Shown piece by piece: positions 27,567-38,994 of a DNA stretch of 64,000 nt. Made by a program: the position numbers and the translations under genes. The notes below the pieces were generated by a model that saw nothing but the letters and a program-made list of their open reading frames with translations, was not told the DNA's origin and made no database searches. Origin of the DNA: Siphonodentalium dalli (taxonomy: Eukaryota; Mollusca; Scaphopoda; Gadilida; Siphonodentaliidae). The stretch's first letter is position 1; the number at the start of each line of letters is the position of its first letter. The DNA lies in contig CP136067.1 in NCBI GenBank assembly GCA_032622095.1, positions 200,034,052 to 200,098,051 on the forward strand. The letters are read 5' to 3'.

Positions 27567-27589
27567 TTAAGTAACTCATGAACCATTCC

Positions 27590-28450
27590 TTGGTCATGCC
27601 CCTAATACCATAATGGTCAAGCCCCTAATACCATAATGTCATGCCCCTAATAACATAATGGTCATGCCCCTAATACCATAATGGTCATGCCCCTAATACC
27701 ATAATGGTCATGCCCCTAATACGATAATGGTCAAGCTTTTAGAGGAGCATGTCATGACTGATTGTGTCAAATGCCTTTGAAACAATTTTTATAATATTTT
27801 TCTACATTCTTTGACAATTTTATCATTTTTAATATGTGTTAAGCCAATGCATTCTCTTATATATGCGAGGCGACCTATGGTCGACTCGCATATATAAAAG
27901 AATGCATTGGCACAGGGCCGTTCTGTTGGGTAAAGGGTTAAGTAAGTCGTGAACCATTCCTTGGTCATGCCCCTAATACCATAATGGTCATGTCCCTAAT
28001 ACCATAATGGTCATGCCCATAATAACATAATGGTCATGCCCCTAATACCATAATGGTCATGCCCCTAATACCATAATGGTCAAGCCCCTAATACCATAAT
28101 GGTCATGCCCCTAATAACATAATGGTCATGCCCCTAATACCATAATGGTCATGCCCCTAATACCATAATGGTCATGCCCCTAATACCATAATGGTCATGC
28201 CCCTAATAACATAATGGTCATGCCCCTAATAACATAATGGTCATGCCCCTAATACCATAATGGTCATGCCCCTAATACCATAATGGTCATGCCCCTAATA
28301 CCAAAATGGCCATGCCCCTAATACCATAATGGTCATGGCCCTAATACATAATGGTCATGCCCCTAATACCATAATGGGCTTGCCCCTAATAACATAATGG
28401 TCATGCCCCATATACCATAATGGTCATGCCCCTAATACCATAATGGTCAA
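27590..28450. repeat. 23-bp minisatellite grown from reverse transcriptase codons
   Basis: The unit on the minus strand is GACCATTATGGTATTAGGGG then CAT. The flank is AAGCTT, giving K-L-D-H-Y-G-I-R-G, the conserved RT peptide expected right after SKAFDTISHD. More than 25 units lie in two blocks (27598-27731 and 27962-28445), separated by a duplicated segment (27732-27961) that repeats the SKAFDTISH codons and the right half of the TTAA MITE. Confidence 0.88.
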
Positions 28451-28519
28451 GCTTTTAGAGGAGGATGTCATGACTGATTGTGTCAAATGCCTTTGAAAGG
28501 TCAATGAATATAGAATATG

Positions 28520-29130
28520 TAGCTAGTGTCGTCGCTTAAAATGTTTATGTCCGTGAGGGGGGATTTGAGCATCTATTGGGCGAGGCTCTGCCGAGTCCAA
28601 TGGAAGCGAAATCCCACGAGCGGACATAAACAGTTTAAGCGACGACATTAGCTACATATTTTATTTATCCATCGTACAAAACTTGCCTTTTGTGAGGTAA
28701 ATCTCTCATTTTCGTCAGTTTTACATTCGTTACTTCGATGACTCCATTACATTTATTAGGTCAAGCAAACCAATTAGCATTCATGACGTGGGAAAACCGG
28801 AGTGCAGCTCAGAGCGAAATAGTTCGTTGGCATTTTTACATTTAGTATAAGCAGACCGTGTTCTGATGATTTATAGATGTTTTAGGGCTAAAACATATAT
28901 CATTTTACGAATTATTTTAGTGAATTATACACGATAAAAACGTTCTGAAATCACAATTACGTCATTAAGGCCGGTTGACGTCCCTAGTTACCTGCGTAAT
29001 TTGCATATCAAATTACGTCATAAAAGTAGTACTAACCTAATAAAGCAACGTTGACCTAATAAAGCTACATTGACGTAATAAATGTAACGTTTATTAGGCA
29101 GGCTTTATGTAGTCAATAGACGTAGTGAGC
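28520..29130. mobile_element. Insertion with imperfect hairpin in the LINE RT
   Basis: The LINE peptide STLAIF is interrupted at about 29130 and resumes as FIDLSKAFD at about 28515. Within it, GTAGCTAGTGTCGTCGCTTA then AAATGTTTATGTCCG (28530-28565) is inverted at 28630-28660, forming a long stem. AATAAAGC and TGACGTAATAA repeats lie at 29035-29095. Family unknown. Confidence 0.6.
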
Positions 29131-31624
29131 GGTGGATAAAGATTGCTAATGTAGAGTCTCGTGTCTTTTTATCGTTATTCTCAGTAATATGATGTAATAA
29201 ATGAAGTAATGGGTGGGTTGTTGAGTGGTTTGCTCTAAATCCAAATTGGTTTTCGTGGATGATATCAAATTTTGTTAAGAAAGAGTTTAAACGTTTATGC
29301 ATAAGATTTTCCATAATTTTAGAGAAAGCCGGAAGAATACTGATTGGTCTATAATTTTCAATATTTTCGCGGGCACCATTTTTGTATATTGGTACTACTC
29401 TTGAGAGTTTCATTTTTTTTAGGAACGACACCTTGTTTGAAAGATAAATTTATTATGTATGAAAGGCTGAAAGCGAGTTGGCTGTGTCATTTATAATAAT
29501 TCTCATTAGCTTCATTGATATATTAGAAAAGTCTACAAAACTTTTATTGGACATTTTGGTGCATGTATCCACAATCTCCGATACTGATGTTTCTGAAAGG
29601 AAGAAGTTTTTTTGGTTCCTTTCTGACATATAATCAAGGGATTGTATATCCCGAATTTTCTCTACTTTATCAGCTGTATTCTGACCTATTGTTGCGAAAT
29701 GTTCGTTAAATGATTGCGCAATAGCTGCCAGGATATGAAATTGTTCTGTTTCAAAATTTTAATTTTTTGGATGACTGTGAACAAGTTGATAATTTAAGAG
29801 CATCTTTTAATATGATCCATGTTCGTCTCATATTATTTTTGTTTTCATCGAGAATTGAGTAATAGCAATGTTTTTTGCTCTTCCTTTTCAGTTGGTTGTA
29901 TATTTTACAATATGCTTTATATTTATCTATATGGATTGTCGATGGCTGTGCTAGTTTTTTTTAGTGAACAACTTGCTTTTATTCAATGGTGATTGCAATA
30001 AACCGTTTTTTATACATGGTTCCTTTCTGATATAGTTTTTCCTTTGTTCGGTGTATTTGAGAGGGAATGCTTGCTCATATGCTGAGATATATTGTCCTAT
30101 AAATATTCTCATAAGCTTGTTCTGTTGATAGACTGCCTAGGATTTATCTTTTTCATTAATTATTCGAATGGGTTCTAGGGATTGTTGTGCTGAGTTAGTA
30201 TCATTTGGTGTAAGTAATTTTCAATGTAATACGTTGCAAAATGATCAGAGACATCTGATAATATAATCCCGCAGTCATATTTCCACTTTGAGTTCTTATG
30301 GATATGGTCAATCAATGTTGCTGAGTAGTCCGTGACCCTAGTAGGTTTTGTAATCACAGGGAGGTAACCGCGCTCAAATATGCTATCTATAAAATTACCG
30401 GTTTTCGTATGATTATCTGAGTTTAGTAGGTCATTATTGAAGTCCCCAATCAAATATGCTTTAGTGCGCGATTCATTGAGTTTGACCATTATGGCATCTA
30501 TGTGAGTCATGAATTCATCGATATCTGATTTTGGGGTTGCGTTAGGTATGTGTATTACTCCTACCACATATGATTTTTTTAAGGATTAATTTCAACAAAT
30601 AGCGTTTCTGCGACGTGTGGTATAAATACAGACGAGTCAGGTCTATTTCTAAATGTTATGCCATTTTTGATAAATAATCCAACCCCACCTCTACCATCGC
30701 CGTTATCTGAACGCTTTGCGTATTCGAAAGGTTGATACCCGGGTAACACATATGTTTCCTTGATCCGGAATATTTCAGATAGGGCTATGACGTTGAAGAT
30801 ATTGTTGTTGTTTTGGATGTTACATAATAAATCTTTGAATGAATCCCAGTTCGCATTTAGACTTCGGCAGTTAAGGCCTAACCATGAGGTACCTTTCTTC
30901 GATTTTGTTTATGTTGTCCCGGAATTGATTGGGTGCATAATAAACACAAGAGTGATTCATGAGTTCGTATGGGTCGAATTTTTCATCACAGTCATCTCTC
31001 CCATTTCTGTTTGTGAAGTCAAAGTTTCCACCAGCCTGGAGTTCACCAAGATTTATTTCACCGATCATGGTATTTATTTTTTTCCTTTTTTGAGTTATTA
31101 CTAAAGCCCAATTGGTGACATGCTAGAATTATTGAGATGAGCTCGATCATAATTAGACATAGGTGGTTTGGATACTAGCTATCAAATAAATTCTGGATAA
31201 ACATTAATAGAATATGGAAATATATTGATGGAAAGCGTTGCATTTGTTTGGTCCATTGTATTAAAATAAATCCAATATTTGGGGTTTTCGCTACATTACT
31301 GGTGTCTATATAGTAGTCCGTTCATATATATGTTTATAATTTATAGTTATGTACTATAATAACATGTATGGGGAAGTATATCTATGGCGCATAGTTAAGT
31401 TTGTTTTGGTTATTTGTTGATTATGATTTTTTGAGATAAATTTGATTACTGTTCTTTTTTAGTAATGGGTTAAAATAGATCATACGAATAGCAAATTTCA
31501 GTATTCCAACCATAAATCAAGGTAAACGTGTAAATCAAGGTAAACGTGTGTCCTGCCACAGCACCGCTATGCCAGTGACCCATAACAGAATATCGCCAAA
31601 ACACGCAGAATAAATATAAACACA

Positions 31625-31915
31625 AAGGAGATTATATCATAATTCATGTATATATACAATGCTAATTGAAGAGTATATCATAATTCATGTATATATACAA
31701 TGCTAATTGAAGATTATATCATAATTCATGTATCTATTCAATGCTAATTGAAGATTATATCATGATTCATGTATATATACAATGCTAATTGAAGATTATA
31801 TCATAATTCATGTATATATACAATGCTAACTACCAGTTAATAATGCATGTATATATACAATGCTAACTACCAGTTAATAATTCATGTATATATATATATA
31901 TACAATGCTAACTAT
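31625..31915. repeat. AT-rich minisatellite, about 38-41 bp unit
   Basis: Units of ATATCATAATTCATGTATAT then ATACAATGCTAATTGAAG occur six to seven times with minor changes; the last copies change to GCTAACTACCAGTTAATA. Confidence 0.9.
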
Positions 31916-31947
31916 AACCATTCTCTGACAGGACCACATTTACCATT

Positions 31948-32385
31948 TTTAAAGATGGTCGATCTCTTCGCGGTATTCCTTTTCACACCTGTTTAAAGAT
32001 GGTCTATCTCTTCGCGGTATTTCTTATCATGTTTAAAGATGGTCTATCTCTTCGCGGTATTTCTTATCATGTTTAAAGATGGTCTATCTCTTCGCGGTAT
32101 TTAAAGATGGTCAATCTCTTCGCTGTATTTCTTATCATGTTTAAAGATGGTCTATCTCTTCGCGGTATTTAAAGATGGTCTATCTCTTCGCGGTATTTAA
32201 AGATGGTCTATCTCTTCGCGGTATTTAAAGATGGTCTATCTCTTCGCGGTATTTAAAGATGGTCTATCTCTTCGCGGTATTTCTTATCATGTTTAAAGAT
32301 GGTCTATCTCTTCGCGGTATTTAAAGATGGTCTATCTCTTCGCGGTATTTAAAGATGGTCTATCTCTTCGCGGTATTTCTTATCA
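31948..32385. repeat. Two-length minisatellite TTTAAAGATGGTCTATCTCT
   Basis: The core TTTAAAGATGGTCTATCTCT then TCGCGGTAT alternates between a 29-base unit and a 40-base unit that adds TTCTTATCATG. Thirteen or so nearly identical copies show recent expansion. Open frames here are repeat artefacts. Confidence 0.92.
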
Positions 32386-32649
32386 CACAGGTGGGACAGT
32401 TTTAAAACCGAAATCCGGGCGAAAATGTTCAGAGTGCCCAAAAGAGCGTAACATGAAGAAGAACTATATCTTGTTAGAATCCTCAATCATGGAATTTATA
32501 TATATATGTGTGTGTCAATTGCTTCATATTTGCTTAACTCAATGAGCGTGAACAAATTCTCATTTCTTATCGAAATAGCCATGTGTCGATCGGAATGGTA
32601 CATTGATATTTCCCTCAAACCAAATCAGGCTTGAAAATCATTCCAGATG

Positions 32650-32745
32650 TTCATCCATGCCGGGTTCGAACCCGCGCCAACCTAGTCTAGCACAGACTTC
32701 GATGATCGTATCATCAACCAAACCACATCGGCTACGGGGTCAGAC
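32650..32745 (-). mobile_element. tRNA-like SINE head
   Basis: On the minus strand the sequence contains TAGCCGATGTGG (A-box-like) and, about 55 bases later, GCGGGTTCGAACCCGGC (a perfect B box within a T-arm stem). The acceptor ends do not pair, so it is not an intact tRNA gene. The following bases (GAATGATTTTCAAGCC...) may be the SINE body. Confidence 0.6.
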
Positions 32746-33202
32746 AGACATACGTATAGCACAAACATTCGAGTAACGATACCGTGAGATATATTACAAT
32801 CTTCCACTCACTTTTGCACGCTCTGGTGTGAATTTCACTTGAGTCACTCTCTCACAGGCGATATTAATAAAACCAGACATAAATCTACAGTTGTAGTGTT
32901 CTGAAGAGATACTAAGTAGATTGCTGTTCAGCTGGCCACTTGGGCGAGGCGACATCCTCTTAATGAAGAATGCCATGTCATACAGTTATATACAATAGTT
33001 AAGTTTGGCGCAGATAAACACATGCTCGGACTTTTGATGATCGAGTTCAGAACGATTAGTGTAACGTTGAGAGATAGCTCGGTTTCTGGGCTCCATGTAA
33101 ACAGTTGTGTTATATGGGTTATATACATGTAAATAGTTTTGGGGAATCAGCAAGTTAATCAGTCATCTCATTAATGACATGTTCTAATGATACATGTATA
33201 TA

Positions 33203-33345
33203 GGATAGGATAATTTATTTCCAATATACACATATACATACATAACATAGAAAGAACTAGATAAACAATCACAAATTTATGTGGTATATTGAGAGGGGAC
33301 GGCTTAGTCCAATATAGACTGTCTTCCTGCCAACCCCCTGTTTAA
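33203..33345 (-). mobile_element. Dispersed LINE/SINE 3' tail family, copy 2
   Basis: Reverse complement of the family at 17222-17350: GGTTGGCAGGAAGACAGTCT at the far end and GGAAATAAATTATCCTATCC at the tail. Confidence 0.6.
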
Positions 33346-33529
33346 TGAGTGTAATTTACGTTACAGGTGTAAGATGTTTTGGTAATTTTATTTACCAGTG
33401 GACCAATGGGCGAATGTATTTTGGGTGATTAGGTATTCTCGTACTTGAGTGAACCGTACCGATAGAGTCACGATAGTCCGACACAGATTGGCACATGTGT
33501 TTACGCCACCGGTGTAATTGGGGGACATG

Positions 33530-34290
33530 TCTCTATTCCGAAGGTTCGCTATCCCGAAGGTCCACTATTCCGAAGGTTCTCTATTCTGAATATTCGCTAT
33601 TCCGAAGGTTCACTATTCCGAAGGTTCGCTATTCCGAAGGTTCGCTATTCCGAAGGTTTTTGTTAATTTAAGGTTAATTATATATTCTAAAGTATTGAGA
33701 GGGTTCATTATCACGAAGATTCTTTTTATGAAGGAAATAACTTAAAACATTAAATGTGATTTTGTTTTGTTCTCGTGGGTTTTCTTGAGATTTAATGTCA
33801 TTACGTGGGCCCATACTTTTGAATTCTTGGCATATAATATGAATGTTGCGGTATATATGGACCCTCCTGCATTGGGACATGACACAGGTACAGTTGACTT
33901 AAGTTCTGTTCTGCGCGGGCTCCAATTTGGGATTCAATATTTTAATTGCCAAATTTAGAAATTTATGGGCCCATACCTTTGAACTCTGGGCATATAATAT
34001 GAATATGGGGGGGGAATGTCTCTATTCCGAAGGTTTCTTATCCCGAAGGTCCACTATTCCGAAGGTTCTCTGAATGTTCGCTATTCCGAAGTTTCACTAT
34101 TCCGAAGGTTCACTATTCCGAAGGTTCGCTATTCCGAAGGCTCTCTATTCTGAACCTGATGTTTTTGTTATTTTAAGGTTAATTCTATATTCTAAAGTAT
34201 TGAGAGGGTTCATTATCACGAAGATACTTTTTATGAATGAAATAACGTAAAACATTAAATGTGATTTTCTTTTGTTTTCGCGGGTTTTCT
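33530..34290. repeat. Duplicated minisatellite TTCGCTATTCCGAAGG with shared flank
   Basis: Short units of 16-17 bases (TATTCCGAAGGTTCGC and variants) occupy 33533-33658 and again 34018-34145. Each array is followed by the same stretch (AAGGTTAATT-TATATTCTAA then AGTATTGAGAGGGTTC ...), so a roughly 485-bp unit has been duplicated in tandem. Confidence 0.85.
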
Positions 34291-34329
34291 TGAGTTTAAT
34301 GTCATTACGTATGACCTTATTTCTCATTA

Positions 34330-34789
34330 CATATTCACGTCACGCAGCCCACACAATTGCTATGTTTCCATGCGATTTTATGTCATTACGTGTGACGTAA
34401 TATCTCAATAATCTCAGAGGCAAGAATATGCCAGCTAAAGGCGGATTGTAACAGTGGGGCTATAACGCTTAATGAATACTGGAGGCTACAACAAACTGCG
34501 TAGCAGAATATCGCTGAATAGACGAGTATGAGATGAACCTAACTGCAATTGTGACTTAGTATTGACTTTAAAGGCCCACTTAATTTTCGAGTCATCGATT
34601 TTTTTTAATAATATATACGGTTTTAATAACAATTTATGCTATAAAATTTGAATAAAATACTATAATTCATCACCATTTGAAACGGAGAATACTTCTATCT
34701 CCTAGTTTGAAACACGGTCGTATAACTAGCAAGTAGCAACTAGCATGTCCCCTTCGGCTTTCCATATATTTCGACGTAATTTGATACTT
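34330..34789. other. No gene recognised
   Basis: AT-rich, no coding signal; may be the edge of the satellite-bearing element that follows. Confidence 0.4.
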
Positions 34790-35400
34790 AGGGGTACTTG
34801 TGTCCGGGAAGTGTTTTAGACGGATCAAATCGTGACCCTGACCTGACATTCATAATGGTCAATTCAAGGTCAAATCGGGTAAAACGGACGGATTGCGACG
34901 ACAATTGATACCTAGGGATACCTTTGTCCAGGGAGTGTTTTGGACCGGTCAAATCGTGACCCCGACCTGACCTTGACCTTTAAAACAGTCAATGCAAGGT
35001 CAATTTGGGTAAAACGGACGGATTTCGACGAAATTTGATACCTACGGATACTTTTGTCCGGGGAGTGTTTTGAACGAGCCAAATCGTGACCCCGGTGTGA
35101 CTTCGACCTTCAATATGGTCAATCAAAGGTCAAATCGGGTAAAACGGATGGATTTCGGCGAAATTTGATACCTATGGGTATTTTTGTCGGGGGTGTGTTT
35201 TGGACGGGTCAAATCATGACTCCGACCTTACCTTGATCTTCGAAATTGTCAACTAAAGGTCAAGTCGGGTAAAACGGACGGATGTCGATGAAATTTGATA
35301 CCTAGGGGCACTTTTCTCCGGTGGGTGTTTTGGACGGGTCAAATCATGACCCTGACCTGACCTTGAGTTTCAAAATAGTCAATTCAAGGTCAAATCGCGC
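34790..35400. repeat. Tandem array, about 120-135 bp unit, forward orientation
   Basis: About five units containing GTGTTTTGGACGGGTCAAAT, CGTGACCC-GACCTGACCTT, TCAA-GGTCAAATCGGGTAAA, and CGACGAAATTTGATACCTA. The same unit appears inverted at 35875-36540. Confidence 0.88.
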
Positions 35401-35874
35401 CTTTCGCCGGAAATCAGATGGGAAACAGCCCGGACGAAGTCGGGCCCATCAGCCAAGCTGCAAACAGAGTTCGGTCCCCTCGCCACGCGATGTCTGAACG
35501 CTGCCGGCACGTGTATTTTCTTTTTAAATCTAATATTTTTAATTGAAGTGTTTTGCCATTTATAATTCATTCTGGCTTGATCTAGACCCTTTTCAAATAT
35601 GTATGGACAGTTATGTTTCTCAGAATAATGCAGAATGAAGTGTAACCTAAAAAAAAATCTCAAATAAATAAATACGACGTTTCTTCACATTACGTGTAGG
35701 TGCTGGCAGCGGTAAGACTGAACTCTGCACGGAGCTTGCCCATCAGCTAGTGTAATAAAGCCGACAGTTTGAAAAATGTAATGTATAACACGAGAAACGG
35801 GAAAACTTGATATATGGAAGTATGCAAATTTCCCACATGAAATTTGAAAGCTAGTTTATATTATAACTAGCAGG
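35401..35874. other. Spacer between inverted satellite arrays
   Basis: Contains CGGACGAAGTCGGGCCCATC near 35433, which mirrors GACTTTGTCCGGGCTG at 35882, and a short frame on the minus strand that I do not recognise. Confidence 0.4.
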
Positions 35875-36825
35875 TGGACCCGACTTTGTCCGGGCTGTTT
35901 CCCCTCTGCTTTTCGGCGACTTGCGCGATTTGACCTTGAATTGTCAATTTTGAAGGTCAAGGTCAGGTGGGGTCACGATTTGACCCGTCCAAAACACTGC
36001 CCAGACAAAAGTACCCGACAAAAGTACCCTTTGAAATCCATCCGGTTTTACCCGATTTGACCTTGAATTGATCCGGGCTGTTTCCCCTCTGCTTTTCGGC
36101 GAATTGCGCGATTTGACCTTGAATTGTCCATTTTGAAGGTCAATGTCAGGTGGGGTCACGATTTGACCCGTCCAAAACACTGCCCGGACAAAATAACCCG
36201 ACCAAAGTACCCGTCGAAATCCATCCGGTTTTACTCGATTTGACCTTGAATTGGTCCGGGCTGTTTCCCCTCTGCCTTTCGGCGAATTGCGCGATTTGAC
36301 CTTGAATTGTCCATTTTGAAGGTCAAGGTCAGGTGGGGTCACGATTTAACCCGTCCAAAACACTGCCCGGACAAAAGTACCCGACAAAAGTAGCCGTCGA
36401 AATCCATCCGGTTTTACCCAATTTGACCTCGAATTGATCATTTTGAAGGTCAAGGTCAGGTTGGGGTCACGACTCGACCAGTCCAAAACACTCAGTGGAC
36501 AAAAGTAACCCCACGTATCAAATTTCGTCGAAATACCATCAAAATTCGCGATTTGACCTTGAATTGACCCGATTTCAAGGTCAAGGTCACGTCGCACGGG
36601 CAAACGAATAGGCTTACGACACTCCCCATACGAAAGTATCCACAGAGACTAATTTTCATCGAAATCCCGTGATACTCGGGCGTTCGACCTTGAAATGACC
36701 CAATTTCAAGGTCAAGGTCACGTCGCACGGGCAAATTAACAGGACCATGCCATTCCACGGCCGAAAGTACCCACACATACCAAGTTTCAACGAAATCGGT
36801 TCTGTCGTTTTCGAGTCCATCGCGA
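35875..36825. repeat. Same satellite family, inverted orientation
   Basis: Starts at ACTAGCAGGTGGACCCGACT then TTGTCCGGGCTG and runs through units with CCTTGAATTG, AAGGTCAAGGTCAGGTGGGG, CGATTTGACCCGTCCAAAAC and CCGGACAAAAGTACCCG. The leading terminus resembles those at 42917, 50867 and 63770. Confidence 0.85.
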
Positions 36826-36853
36826 ACAGACAGACAGACAGACAGACAGACAG
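36826..36853. repeat. (ACAG)n microsatellite
   Basis: Seven consecutive ACAG units at the end of the array. A shorter run is at 37584-37610 after the next array, and CAGACAG runs also occur inside the 8-kb palindrome arms. Confidence 0.9.
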
Positions 36854-36884
36854 ATTTCCCAAAATATATAATACGGGCTCTGCG

Positions 36885-37640
36885 ACCCGATAAAATTCGT
36901 ATCCGGGGCAAGATACATTCACATAGCAAATTTCAAGTCGATAGCTCCACCCGTTTCCGAGATCTCGTCTGCGCATGCGCGAAGCGGGCGCCGCACGGGC
37001 TCGCCAATACGACAACGTCGACCGCCTGGTCAAACTACACACACGTAACAAGTTTCGTCCAGATCGGTCGAGAATCGTAGATTTGTATAAATGACATACA
37101 AACAGAGGTCTTCAAAATATATATGAGACTAACCGATGAGCCCGACGTTGTCCGGGCTATTCAAAAACAAATTTCAAGTCGTTAGGTCTACCCGTTTCCG
37201 AGATCTGGTCTGCGCATGCGCGAAGCTGGCGTCGCACGGGTTCGGCGACCCGATACAATTCGTATCCTGGGCAAGATACATTCACATACCAAATTTCAAG
37301 TCGATAGCTCCACCCGTTTCCGAGATCTGGTCTGCGCATGCGCGAAGCTGGCGTCGCACGGGCTCGGCGACGGGATAAAATTCGTATCCGGGGCAAGATA
37401 CATTCACATAGCAAATTTCAAGTCGATAGCTCCACCGTTTCCGATATCTCGTCTGCGCATGCGCGAAGTGGGCACCGCACGGGCTCGCCAATACGACAAC
37501 GACGACCGCCTGGTCAAACTACACACACGAACCAAGTTTCGTCCCGATCGGTCGAGAATCGTAGATTTGTATAAATGACATACATACAGACAGACAGACA
37601 TACAGACAGAGGTCTTCAAAATATATATGAGACTAGGAAA
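36885..37640. repeat. Tandem array, about 125 bp unit
   Basis: About four to five units containing TTCGTATCCGGGGCAAGATA, CATTCACATAGCAAATTTCA, AGTCGATAGCTCCACCCGTT, TCCGAGATCTCGTCTGCGCA and TGCGCGAAGC-GGCG. The later units end CGTCCCGATCGGTCGAGAAT before ACAG repeats. Confidence 0.85.
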
Positions 37641-37741
37641 TTGTGAGTCATATTTATGTTTCAAAACATCCTTTAGCAGCGGATAAGTCTTTAACACGGC
37701 GCGCGATTTCTTCCTGATTTTACGGGTCTGATCAATTTAAT

Positions 37742-38503
37742 TCACCGTTGATTATTTGACGTAGCACAACTGGAATGTTTTTGTCTCCACCGAGTTGTAA
37801 AATTCCACAAGTCGGGCTGCCACGGGAAAGTTCCACCAATTAGCATTCTAAGGTAGGCAGGGCAAGCTGGTCCGACATTTTTCACAAGGAATTGAATGCT
37901 TTTGCAACATTTTAAATCTGCACATAATGTTTTGTACTCGGATGGGATCAAATGTGCAACTTTATTTTATAACGCCCTCGCTCCATGCCCACGTATTTAA
38001 TTAGTAACCGCCTGGCTTTTGCATTGGTAACAAGAACACGGTCCCGCCTGGAACTCCCTTTGATTATTGTTGGGCATGATGCAGCTTCCTGTTGAAATTC
38101 TGATACCAAATCTCGACGACAGCCCATCATGACTGCGTCAATTTCAATTTATTCTGGTCACCATATAGTGATATTACAGAGTTACAAAATCAGATATATA
38201 TTATATATACATGCACATGCGTTATATTATACAGAGTACATATATTCGAAACTATAGTAATGTTTATGCTTGTTGCTTTTAGATGCCCATCACAACGCAA
38301 TCCACGTTTGGACCACATAATTTACAAGTAAATGTCTCCTTGAAATCAATATCCAAAAGCCTAATGAAAGCATTATACGATCGTCTTAGTGTGTTATAAT
38401 CGGTCGCCGGAGATATGGCACAATTATCTAATGTTTGTTTAGACGATCGGTGCCCGGCAGCAAGTGGATATCGGGTTTGACAGCTGTCGTGCAATATATC
38501 CAA
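37742..38503 (-). pseudogene. Decayed transposon-type protein with a Cys cluster
   Basis: Three minus-strand pieces appear to belong together: 38279-38503 (RSSKQTLDNCAISPATDYNT ... FTCKLCGPNVDCVVMGI), 37948-38130 (RDRVLVTNAKARRLLIKYV) and 37742-37951 (PSEYKTLCADLKCCKSIQ ... GPACPAYLRMLIGG). The C-x2-C-G-P-x-D-x-VVM pattern reminds me of cysteine-cluster regions in large DNA transposon proteins, but I cannot name the family. About 150 bases between the first two pieces look like a separate AT-rich insertion. Confidence 0.4.
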
Positions 38504-38591
38504 TAACCAGCCGTATTAAATCGGATGTCTATTGTCCAGATTCAAAAGCAGATCACACTGACCATTGTAATAGTAAATAATAACGGCTAAT

Positions 38592-38819
38592 CTACCCAAA
38601 GCTACCATAAATAAACTTCAAGTTATTCAAAACTCAGCGCTGAGAATGGCACTCCAAGAAAATTATCGTACCCCAATCAGGGCACTTCACGAATCCGCAG
38701 ATATATATCCTCTGAGCGATAGACTAAACATTCTAGCATCAAATAATCTTATTAGATTACAAGGGAGCATTTTAATAGAAGAATTGGAACTCCAATCACT
38801 GCTATTAACAAAACGATAA
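38592..38819 (+). pseudogene. LINE reverse transcriptase C-terminal fragment
   Basis: Reads KATINKLQVIQNSALRMALQ then ENYRTPIRALHESADIYPLS and DRLNILASNNLIRL to a stop at 38817-38819. This is the thumb and end of a Jockey-type RT; the rest of the element is absent (5' truncation). Confidence 0.75.
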
Positions 38820-38994
38820 ACCTATGGAAACCATTCTACAAGTACAAACACGCGATACTTTTGTGGCTCCATGTAAATGTCTAATAAAATAGTTTTATTT
38901 GGGAATTTTAAACCAATTGTTCAGAGAACATAGAGCGAACATCGACATGTTGATATATCATAAATGACTACCATGTGTTTGGGAATAATTAGCC

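Larger units (their letters stand above)
25364..31068 (-). pseudogene. Decayed non-LTR retrotransposon ORF2 (endonuclease plus reverse transcriptase) with nested insertions
   Basis: On the minus strand, from 31068 leftward: an N-terminal piece (MIGEINLGELQAGGNFDFTN); after a frameshift, endonuclease pieces LNCRSLN, GGVGLFI and, at 30175-30567, YLIGDFNNDLLN, KPTRVTDYSATLID and DVSDHF; RT start at 29105-29431 (RVVPIYKNG, NYRPISILPAFSKI, NQFGFR); FIDLSKAFDTISHD at about 28460-28515; KEWFMSYL at 27570-27600; GGPQGWILGP and the catalytic FADD at 26864-27073; RT thumb at 26216-26749 (FLGINIDENL, SHLIYGLPIWG); and a C-terminal tail at about 25400-25577 (PRIWNSFDKK ... RFKKELKNKYLSQY). Stops, frameshifts and at least four insertions or expansions break it. 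Jockey/CR1-like by domain order. Confidence 0.85.

Noticed and set aside
27590-28450. CRISPR-like array
   Set aside because: Units are contiguous 23-mers without unique spacers, in animal DNA, and derive from LINE codons.
31948-32385. CRISPR-like array with 11-base spacers
   Set aside because: The extra 11 bases are always the same sequence, so it is a two-length minisatellite.
32650-32745. Functional tRNA gene
   Set aside because: B box is perfect, but acceptor-stem halves do not pair and the anticodon arm is not convincing.
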